From: Plectonema cf. radiosum LEGE 06105
GTDB taxonomy: Bacteria > Cyanobacteriota > Cyanobacteriia > Cyanobacteriales > Nostocaceae
Length of the DNA stretch: 64,000 nucleotides
Direction: 5' to 3'
NCBI RefSeq assembly: GCF_015207665.1
Contig: NZ_JADEWL010000009.1
Location: 44,039 to 108,038, forward strand
In this document: positions 57,321 to 64,000 of the stretch, piece by piece
Position numbering within the stretch: position 1 is the first letter of the stretch
Layout of the letters: every line of letters begins with the position of its first letter
The notes under the pieces: model-generated
The model's database searches: none
The model's input: only the letters and a program-made list of their open reading frames with translations
Told to the model about the DNA's origin: nothing
Translations under genes and position numbers: made by a program

Positions 57321-59096
57321 CTACGAATACTTTATTGCTGTTGATTTGTCTAGCTGTAGTTGATAAATTTCGTAAGCTGAACGGATACCAGCTTCAAAGG
57401 CTCCCTGAATCCAACCATGTGTATAGCTTGCATGTTCTCCCGCAAAATGGGCAATTCCATTCCAACTAGGTTGAATAATAGATTTATATAGTTGACTTTT
57501 TTGTTCTGGACTAAAGTAGGCAAAAGCAGATCCCCCTGCCATTTCATCAGCAGGCCAAATTTGTGAGGCTCCAGTCTCAATATTTGAGTAAATATGTTCC
57601 TTTCCAAAGATTTGCGCCATGTTTTCAATGGCTAGCCGAAGTCGGTGTTGTGGTTGCATTGAGCCGAGTTCTGTAGCATCTTGTTCAAAGGTATAGCTCG
57701 CCATAACTACACCACGTTGCTGCCCGTCTTGAAATTGTGCTGCATCTTTTACTGGAAATATTAGGTAGCGAATAGGAAGATCAGTTACCATACCACCACC
57801 ACCATATTTTCCTTCTTGTTCGAGATGTGCGAGATACTTTTCCCACCACCGTTTTTTGAATTGCAAAAGGATTTTTGTAACTTCAACGTAACGAAGTTCA
57901 CGAATTGCTCTCATTTTCTCTATATCAAATACTGGCTCAATTTTTATTAACCGCAGCGCAGTATAAGGAATGGCAAAAACAATATAATCTGCAAACTCGC
58001 TAGTTTGCATACCACCAACAAGTTCATATTTTACTTCCACTCCTTTCCCTGGTTCTGGAGTTTCATGCTTTCGCACCTCAATTACTCTTGAGCCATAACG
58101 AATTTTATTTTGCAATGAGTACTTAGATTGGGCATTGATAAAAGCCAGTGCAATGGAATCCATACCGTTCTTAAGTTGTTGCATCCCTGCGCTTTCACCT
58201 TGTTGATTACTTGACAAAAACGAATCTTTCCAAGACTCAATAAAGCCATTTCCAAATACAACGTGGGCAGAACCAAGATCGTAGAGAGAAATACAGTCTT
58301 GTGACCAGCCAGCAACTTCTTCAAGAAAAGTACGTAGCGTATACTTATCATAAAGTTTAGTAACATGCTCGTATGCTAAACCGATACTTTTAATATGGTC
58401 TGGGTCATTTGGATTTGGGATGTATATTTTATAAAATTCATTGTAAACAACCTGAACTGCTTTGTTCCACAGTTCATCAATAGTTTTGCCCTTTTCATTT
58501 TCTTTCAAATTTGGGAAAAGGCTTAACAACTTTGTATCTTGGTTTTTCAGTAATTCGTTAAAGTCATTGTAGGTTAGTGACGAACCATAACCAGAAAGAT
58601 AAATAATTTTATTTTGTTGCTCGAATGGCTCTAGCTGGTCTGCCATGCCAAAGTGTTCAAGATAAGCATGGACAAGGAAGTGGTTACTCGGTATACGCAT
58701 AGCTCCTCCCTCTGCATGAAGACCTGGAGCAAATGGTTCGCGGAAAGTTTTTACACGTCCTCCAACCCGTTGTGAGGCTTCTAACACAGTAACATGCATC
58801 CCAGCACGATTTAGTTCATAAGCCGCAGAAAGACCAGAAGTACCTGCGCCAATTACAATAACGCGAGCGGGTTCAGGCTTAGTTGATGATAGTGAATTTA
58901 AACCATCTTTAATAATCCCATTGTATAAAGTTCGCAACGGAACTGATTCTTCAGGCGCCTCTTCAGTTACAGTGCGAAATTTAGTTTGAGTATTAAAATG
59001 TGAACGCTCAGGTATAACATTAGCCATGATGAGCGCGTGTTTTTGGTACTGAGCAAAATCTTCGGTAGTAAGTTGTGATGACGAATTGTTGACCAT
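57321..59096 (-). CDS. Flavin amine oxidase, L-amino-acid-oxidase-like
   Basis: 591 residues. A leader of about 75 residues precedes the FAD-binding Rossmann motif RVIVIGAGTSGLSAAYELNR (79-98) with EASQRVGGRVKTFREP and GLHAEGGAMRIPSNHF. The C-terminal FAD/substrate part is FAGEHASYTHGWIQGAFEAGIRSAYEI. This is the LAAO pattern: oxidises L-amino acids to keto acids, ammonia and H2O2. No signal peptide seen. ATG 59096; element 8 is 46 nt upstream. H2O2 production could be antibacterial. Confidence 0.85.
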   Translation of the reverse strand: MVNNSSSQLTTEDFAQYQKHALIMANVIPERSHFNTQTKFRTVTEEAPEESVPLRTLYNGIIKDGLNSLSSTKPEPARVIVIGAGTSGLSAAYELNRAGMHVTVLEASQRVGGRVKTFREPFAPGLHAEGGAMRIPSNHFLVHAYLEHFGMADQLEPFEQQNKIIYLSGYGSSLTYNDFNELLKNQDTKLLSLFPNLKENEKGKTIDELWNKAVQVVYNEFYKIYIPNPNDPDHIKSIGLAYEHVTKLYDKYTLRTFLEEVAGWSQDCISLYDLGSAHVVFGNGFIESWKDSFLSSNQQGESAGMQQLKNGMDSIALAFINAQSKYSLQNKIRYGSRVIEVRKHETPEPGKGVEVKYELVGGMQTSEFADYIVFAIPYTALRLIKIEPVFDIEKMRAIRELRYVEVTKILLQFKKRWWEKYLAHLEQEGKYGGGGMVTDLPIRYLIFPVKDAAQFQDGQQRGVVMASYTFEQDATELGSMQPQHRLRLAIENMAQIFGKEHIYSNIETGASQIWPADEMAGGSAFAYFSPEQKSQLYKSIIQPSWNGIAHFAGEHASYTHGWIQGAFEAGIRSAYEIYQLQLDKSTAIKYS

Positions 59097-59142
59097 AAAG
59101 CTCTAGTTTCAGTAAATAGTAGGGCAAATGTACCTTGTCAAA

Positions 59143-59177
59143 ATTAAGACGATTCGAGTCGTCAATTTTTGAATTTG
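59143..59177 (-). promoter_or_regulatory. Island promoter-like element, copy 8
   Basis: Blocks ATTCAAAAATTG and GAATCGTCTTAA with spacer ACGACT, before the oxidase. Confidence 0.55.
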
Positions 59178-59310
59178 TAGATAAATTAATACTATGACAC
59201 CATTTGCCGCAGTCATTATTCAAACTACTACAAAAGGGAGTGAAAGAGGAGCTATTAGGCTGTCCCTTCACTCTAATAGATACTGTTGTCACTATTATGT
59301 ATGGGATGAT

Positions 59311-59616
59311 TTATTTTTGGGAAATCCCATCATTAATTATTCTGATTCCCGTAATATGAACAGGTCCATCTAGTGGCTGATATATATCAACTATTGCTGC
59401 TTGATTAGGGGCATTAGGATATGCAGCTTTTGCATTAGCAAAAAAGCTATAGTTGGTTCCCGAAACAACTTGAGTAGCAAATGCTACTGGACTGTATGAT
59501 ATACCAACAAAACCTTTAAAAGCTGCTTCAAATACTTGAAATGCTTCTTTAGTTATTTGACCACTAAAAGAAGTCCATCCTCCGGATAATGACTTTTCTA
59601 AGGTTGCTTCTGACAT
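59311..59616 (-). CDS. Cystatin/stefin-like small protein
   Basis: 101 residues from ATG 59616, preceded by AGGAGAAAATT. N-terminal Gly-Gly (12-13) before a helix; FATQVVSGTNYSFFANAKA (47-65) carries the cystatin signature Gln-Val-Val-x-Gly. Near the end, DIYQPLDGPVHITGI sits where stefins have their Pro-containing second hairpin loop. These three parts form the cysteine-protease inhibitor wedge in animal and plant cystatins. No signal peptide. Driven by element 9. It could inhibit predator proteases or the B2 peptidase (inference). Confidence 0.7.
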   Translation of the reverse strand: MSEATLEKSLSGGWTSFSGQITKEAFQVFEAAFKGFVGISYSPVAFATQVVSGTNYSFFANAKAAYPNAPNQAAIVDIYQPLDGPVHITGIRIINDGISQK

Positions 59617-59650
59617 AATTTTCTCCTGATGTGTCAAGTTATAATTTGGT

Positions 59651-59694
59651 AGCTAGAGAAAATAGGATTTATTTTTCCCTTTTTCCTCTCGATC
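59651..59694 (-). promoter_or_regulatory. 5' UTR stem-loop, copy 9
   Basis: Minus-strand GAGAGGAAAAA pairs with TATTTTCTCT, in the same position after the element as copies 1, 2, 4 and 5 but with other bases. Confidence 0.45.
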
Positions 59695-59731
59695 TTTAAG
59701 ACGATTCGAGCCGTCAATTCCTGAATTTTTG
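59695..59731 (-). promoter_or_regulatory. Island promoter-like element, copy 9
   Basis: Blocks ATTCAGGAATTG and CGAATCGTCTTAAAG with spacer ACGGCT, 78 nt before ATG 59616. Confidence 0.6.
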
Positions 59732-60574
59732 AGGAATTTTCTTAGTAATTATTTACATCTGTCCAAATTGGCTGTGGTTATTGGGCATGTGCCAACAAAT
59801 TAATAAGACTCATTCCCCTTCAGTTAATTAATTTAAACCTATCAACTTGCTTGCTGCTTCAGTATTTTTACTGAGGCTAAGTAAATATATATTTATTTCG
59901 CAAGAATATATTTACTAGTTTATAATAAGTCGGTCTAGTACATATTTTCTTAATAAGCTGTATACTTTTAAGCAGAAGTGTTGATTCTTAGATCAGCTAA
60001 AACTGTGTTTGCGCTACGCGCAAACACAGTTTGATGGTGGGCGTTCTGCTTGCAGCAGCGCTTCGCTATCGCACAAGCATAGTAAATTTGTATTTGATAA
60101 CCCGCAACTTGGGTTAATAATCGAATTGTTACGCGACCTTTTGCCTCAAAGCAATAAATTTCGCATCTTTTATTTCCAATGATGAAGCAAAGTGTTGGAA
60201 GCTCAACCCAACCTACTAACTATAAAAAGGGGAGGAAGGGGGCAGCCTTTCTTCCCTTGCGAATGATTATTATTATTAATTTTGGATATTTTATTTCCTG
60301 GAAGTCCCTTATTATGTAATTGGAGTAATAATACTGAGGTATCTAGCAAGTAGCTTGATTTAAAATTCATATGTGATGGTTGATGTACTGACAACTCTGC
60401 TGAAATAGCACTAACTGCCGTGCTGTCATATGTATCTATCAGACAGACATCTAGGGTCATAGCGAAAGCTCTTCATAGATTATAAGCTGTAAACTAAGCG
60501 CAGCTGTTACAAGCTAAGAAAGCACTCGCGCCCCTTACGTATAACAATAGATACGGTTCATTACTTTGAGGTTT
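59732..60574. other. Intergenic, repeats only
   Basis: A perfect hairpin lies at 60000-60032 (AACTGTGTTTGCGC, loop TAC). An inverted relative of the 30958 segment is seen near 60341-60360 (GCAAGTAGCTTGAT). Otherwise no gene. Confidence 0.5.
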
Positions 60575-60703
60575 ATGGTGGGTAATCAAATAGTTCCAAT
60601 CTCCGAACGGCGAGGTTGCAAAGATTTTTGGCTGCAATGGCACCAATATCAAGATTATCTCTATCCCTCTTCTAAGAAACAGAATGTTTCTTTACATTCA
60701 TAA
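60575..60703 (+). pseudogene. ECF sigma factor, N-terminal remnant
   Basis: MVGNQIVPISERRGCKDFWL then QWHQYQDYLYPSSKK and stop. The first 30 residues match the start of the sigma at 44326 (MSNQIAAISQQKDCADFWLL). The rest is missing. It belongs to another decayed copy of the island. Confidence 0.7.
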
Positions 60704-60776
60704 GGAAGTGACAGCCTTCCTCAGACGCTTTTGTCATTCAATCATGACTTCACAATTGAAAAATTTAGTTAATTAG

Positions 60777-60976
60777 GAAACAATCATGAATAACAGGATT
60801 TGGTGGCGACCCTGGTTTGCGATTTGGCGAGTTTTATTGGCTGGAGTGGTGGAAACATGGTTTGCGTAGAAAAATATTCCAGGTCTTTGGACATTATTTA
60901 CGAACCCATCGCTCTCCGAAATTATACTTACGACAAGGTAGAGCTTATTGGCGCAAAATTAACAAGGAGAAATGGC
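60777..60976 (+). pseudogene. Lasso cyclase internal fragment
   Basis: TGFGGDPGLRFGEFYWLEWW then KHGLRRKIFQVFGHYLRTHR and AYWRKINKEKW match residues around 370-435 of both cyclases, mixing features of each. It is cut by the ISL3 element at 60974. Confidence 0.85.
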
Positions 60977-62274
60977 TCTAGCGTACTTAGTGGGCTAAAT
61001 TTTTAGGAAAATGCCAAAATAGCAAAGCCCGGATTTCAAAATTATTAAAATTTCTAAACCCAAATCCGCAGCGTTTAAGTAGCTTTAATTTGTTATTAAT
61101 CCCTTCAACTATCCCGTTAGTTGTTCTTCTTTCAAAGTATCCTACTATCTCAGCAAACCACCGTTTAATTGTTGCGACACTTTTGGGATAGTAAGGTGAT
61201 GCTTTTCTTAACCAATCAATTAATTTTAATGTCCCTTCTGCCCAATTTTTGCTATTCTCAAAAACGACATGGAACTCTTCTTTTAAGGAGTGCATAATTC
61301 TCACCAGTGGAGAAGCTTCTTTAACTTTTTCTAATTTTTCTTTTTGTCGGTTAGATAGCTTGTCTTCTGCTTTTAACAATGTATATTTGCTGCCTTTTAA
61401 ACTATCAAATAATTTAACTCTTTCCGATTCGTTTAGTGATTTAGCTGCTGTCTTTTGCTCAATTCTTGCCTGATTTAACTCTTCATGAATCATTTTTGTA
61501 ACGTGAAATCTGTCTACTGTTACCTCAGCATTCGGACAGAGTTTTTTCACTAATGATTTATAGTTACCAGTCATATCCATACTTACTTCTTCTATCTGAG
61601 ATAAAACTTTTTCCCCCCATGTTCGCATCACTTTCTCGACCTGTGACTGTTTTCTCTCTGAAACTAACGCGATTAATTTATGAGTTTCTAAGTCTACTAA
61701 AACGACGATAAATTTTCCTTGCCCTTTAACCAAACTAATTTCATCTATTCCTAATATACGCAATTTATTTACATGAATAGGTAGAATTTTTTCTGCTATA
61801 TTTTTGAGCATTGATTCGACTTCCTCTGCCGCTAACTTATTATTTTTAGCAACATTTTTAATATCACTATGAATAACTTGTTGAGTAATAGCTTCTGCAT
61901 ATCTGTGAGTAAAATTTTTCTTATTCCCTACAAAATCTAAGATTTCACTAAAAGGTTTTCTGCAATTTTTACACTTAAATCTGCGTCGATTTACTCTCAA
62001 ACAGGACTTGTTTATTACTCATTGATAAATCTTTTACTAAATATCTTTTATTTTCATGAAGATGATGACTACTCTTACCACATCGTGGGCAAAGTGCTGT
62101 CTTGTTCTCCACTTTTACGGATAAGATTAATGTTCCTTCTATTTCTTTATTATCTTCTACTATGATTAAGCGGTAAATTTAATAACTTAGTCATTAAACT
62201 CTTCATAATTTATGAAATATTACTTATCTTTTGGTTATTATTTAATATTTTAGCCCACTAAGTACGGAAGAGCC
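60974..62274 (-). mobile_element. ISL3-family insertion sequence
   Basis: Ends GGCTCTAGCGTACTTAGTGG and its near-complement (CCACTAAGTACGGAAGAGCC) bound the element, with two mismatches. No 8-bp target duplication is seen. It interrupts the cyclase fragment; the rest of the cyclase does not continue on the far side. Confidence 0.8.
60987..62210 (-). pseudogene. ISL3-family transposase with N-terminal frameshifts
   Basis: The main frame (62000 to 60987) has GIDEISLVKGQGKFIVVLVD, VSMDMTGNYKSLVKKLCPNA and a C-terminal FERRTTNGIVEGINNKLKLL, the DDE residues of ISL3. Upstream, KVENKTALCPRCGKSSHHLH (zinc finger) and MKSLMTKLLNLPLN lie in other frames, so at least two indels separate the start from the catalytic part. 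Confidence 0.8.
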
Positions 62275-62605
62275 AATTTATCGAGTTAGAGGCTTTTTTA
62301 TAGCTCAATAATTACCTCAACAAAATTATTTACACAAATTATTTTCTTGTTCCCCATTCTCTGTTCCCCCCATCGATGAATTTAATTTTTCCAACTACTT
62401 GCATCCTACGAAAGCAACCTCAAGAATCATCGCCCTTTTGGCAAAGGATTGAAAATAGGGATGATAACAGTAGTTATTAGTTGGGTTCCTGCGTTGGTTA
62501 GAGCAACTGAGAAGGCGAAATTGGCGTACCAGAAAAGGTAGATTGCTTAAAGTTAGCTTTTTCCTACCCGTTAGTCTCTAGCTGAGAGGAACTGGATGCT
62601 CCCGT
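62275..62605. other. Intergenic, nothing clear
   Basis: No gene recognised. Contains a short GGGAATA-type stretch at about 62350-62370 (TTCCCCATTCTCTGTTCCCC). Confidence 0.35.
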
Positions 62606-63853
62606 CTATGGAAACTCTACACTAACTTGATTCGGACTTCCAGCTACCCTGTTTCTATAACTGACGCTAAACAATTCTCCCTTCTCTAGATTACGCGATG
62701 GCGCTAATAACCAAACCGGACTGCGCCAGTGACCATCTTCACTTGCTTGAGTGGGAGCCGTTGAAAGAATAGTTGTGGGACCTAGTTCTAATTCAAAGTA
62801 AACCAGAATCCCATCCAATCGCCCGTCAGCGCTAGCTGTTACAGTTGTGGTGGTATCAATTGCCAAACTACTTACAAGCTGCAAATCAATTTCAGCCAGC
62901 ATTATAGGTTCGCTTAACGTTTCCCAGTTTTTAGCTAAATAGGGTTTTAGATGAAACGCATAGGGGGAAATTTGGGCAACTGTCTCTAAGAAACTAAAAT
63001 CAATTCCATACCATGACTGCCAATTTGACAATGCGCTCCTGGTGACTTTCCGCTTCTGCAACTCGGCTTCAGGAATGGTGACAGCCAAACTGTAAATTTT
63101 TAATCGACTGGGTATCAACCGGGCATTGGGTTTGAGCAGTCGCTGGCGAGCATCCAAGGTGAATTCTAATACTTGCTCTCCCAACGGCTCGTTACCGATA
63201 ATTTCACTAATCAGCACATCTGCCTTTTCTGGTAAACTAACTTGGGTAGACCAACCTTGTACTAAGGTAATTTTATCTGCCAAGCCATTCGCCTCAAAGA
63301 TTGCTTGAGCCGATTTCCCAATCTTACTTGCTTCTATAGCATAAACGCGGCTTGCACCCGCACAAGCAGCAGCAATGGCTAATACACCCGTCCCCGTTCC
63401 CAAATCTACCACTACATCTCCAGGACGCACAACTTCCCGAATCGCTGCTAAATAAGTGGCTGTGCGCTGGCGATCATTTAACATGGCAATATGAATACCA
63501 AGAGCGTCAAATCCATAGGGATCTGTTCTCAGCGTCGGTGATATTATTCCTTCTTCTACCAAAATTCCCGCCCGATATAGCTGCAAAATTGTACTGGTTA
63601 AATTCATCCAATCCTGCGCCCCAAGAATTAGCTCCTCTAACTTGGACAAGGCTTGCTTCATAGAAATCGGTTGGGCAAAAATATTCAGAACGGCTAACCC
63701 GTGCGTGCCGCAAGCAATAACTTTATCCTTTGTGATAATCTGGGCGTAATTGCTAGAATCGATCCTTACTTGAACTTCGGGAATTCGTTGCAGTAGGGTA
63801 TGGGGAGAAAGTTGATTCATCAATCTTGGTACTATACACCTGTTCGGCTTCAT
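62606..63853 (-). CDS. PRMT-like SAM methyltransferase with PqqD-like N-terminal domain
   Basis: 415 residues. The N-terminal ~95 (QVRIDSSNYAQIITKDKVIA, HGLAVLNIFAQPISMKQALS, LQLYRAGILVEEG) look like a PqqD/RRE winged helix. Then a class I methyltransferase: VVDLGTGTGVLAIAAACAGA, VYAIEAS and the double-Glu loop ISEIIGNEPLGE typical of arginine methyltransferases, with a beta-barrel C-terminus. An RRE on a methyltransferase suggests a leader-dependent peptide substrate (inference). Starts at 63853 or ATG 63820. Outside the element regulon. Confidence 0.65.
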   Translation of the reverse strand: MKPNRCIVPRLMNQLSPHTLLQRIPEVQVRIDSSNYAQIITKDKVIACGTHGLAVLNIFAQPISMKQALSKLEELILGAQDWMNLTSTILQLYRAGILVEEGIISPTLRTDPYGFDALGIHIAMLNDRQRTATYLAAIREVVRPGDVVVDLGTGTGVLAIAAACAGASRVYAIEASKIGKSAQAIFEANGLADKITLVQGWSTQVSLPEKADVLISEIIGNEPLGEQVLEFTLDARQRLLKPNARLIPSRLKIYSLAVTIPEAELQKRKVTRSALSNWQSWYGIDFSFLETVAQISPYAFHLKPYLAKNWETLSEPIMLAEIDLQLVSSLAIDTTTTVTASADGRLDGILVYFELELGPTTILSTAPTQASEDGHWRSPVWLLAPSRNLEKGELFSVSYRNRVAGSPNQVSVEFP

Positions 63854-64000
63854 GATAACGCGCGTTTCTCTAATTTAGCTATTTTGCCGTAAGCCTCCCA
63901 CTGAAACGGTACTCCGTTCAGTGGTGAGATATAAGGCGGTTAAAATTAACGCGACCTCCGACCAATTCAATCCGCAGGATTGATAGAGAGGGAGTCAGCG
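63854..64000. other. Window end, no gene
   Basis: Contains an inverted repeat at about 63898-63925 (CCACTGAA ... TTCAGTGG) and TTAAGGCGG-type repeat sequence. Confidence 0.35.

Noticed and set aside
24561..59731. Element copies as integron attC-like cassette sites
   Set aside because: They lie upstream of genes and not at cassette ends, have no integrase nearby, and vary in distance to the gene.

Overview
The window looks like chromosomal (or large-plasmid) DNA of a filamentous, probably heterocyst-forming cyanobacterium. The evidence is AT-rich DNA with many GCGATCGC-type octamers, heptanucleotide tandem repeats (ATTGGTA, GGGAATA), dispersed hairpin repeats of the kind common in Nostocales, XisH/XisI remnants, and a Wzc-type exopolysaccharide kinase. 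No tRNA, rRNA or CRISPR array was recognised.

Layout. (1) 0-11.6 kb is a graveyard of plasmid-type genes (MobV relaxase with DUF3991/Toprim tail, ParM-like actin, AAA ATPase carrying a group II intron remnant) broken up by ISKra4, ISH3-like and IS1634 transposase fragments and by short palindromic repeats. One HNH endonuclease pair is intact. (2) 11.6-20.2 kb is an ordinary exopolysaccharide block: glycosyltransferase, O-antigen ligase/polymerase, AlkP-superfamily protein, methyltransferase, PPP phosphatase and Wzc-like tyrosine kinase. (3) 20.4-24.5 kb holds the wreck of a lasso-peptide locus (an RRE/B1 stub and a B2 scrap) now filled with toxin-antitoxin modules (ParDE, VapC plus antitoxin, YefM-YoeB). 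(4) 24.6-63.9 kb is an unusual accessory island.

The island. Four lasso-peptide-like precursors (24.6, 38.8, 43.0 and 57.0 kb) and one deleted precursor (30.8 kb) share a nearly identical leader with the Y-x2-P-x-L-x3-G-x5-T signature, but each has a different core. Three of the four cores have Asp at core position 9. The maturation enzymes are present once or twice: B1 (RRE) at 52.7 kb; B2 peptidase fused to a nucleotidyltransferase at 31.2 and 45.5 kb; Asn-synthetase-like cyclase at 35.4 and 53.1 kb. Each precursor lies next to a different, seemingly unrelated gene: an alpha-1,4-glucan lyase plus split aldos-2-ulose dehydratase (an anhydrofructose pathway), a putative nuclease, two paralogous proteins of unknown fold, and an L-amino-acid-oxidase-like flavoenzyme with a small cystatin-like protein.

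At least nine minus-strand genes of the island carry the same promoter-like element of about 37 bp 26-152 nt before their start codon. Several also have a following stem-loop whose two arms change together. An ECF sigma factor with a long C-terminal tail lies in the middle of the island and is the obvious candidate regulator. The picture (inference) is a chemical-defence regulon: several lasso peptides sharing trans-acting maturation enzymes, co-expressed with enzymes that could make small antimicrobials or H2O2. The island has grown by segmental duplication (31.2-35.0 kb versus 45.5-48.3 kb) and is decaying through IS insertion, with carbamoyltransferase fragments alternating with toxin-antitoxin pairs.
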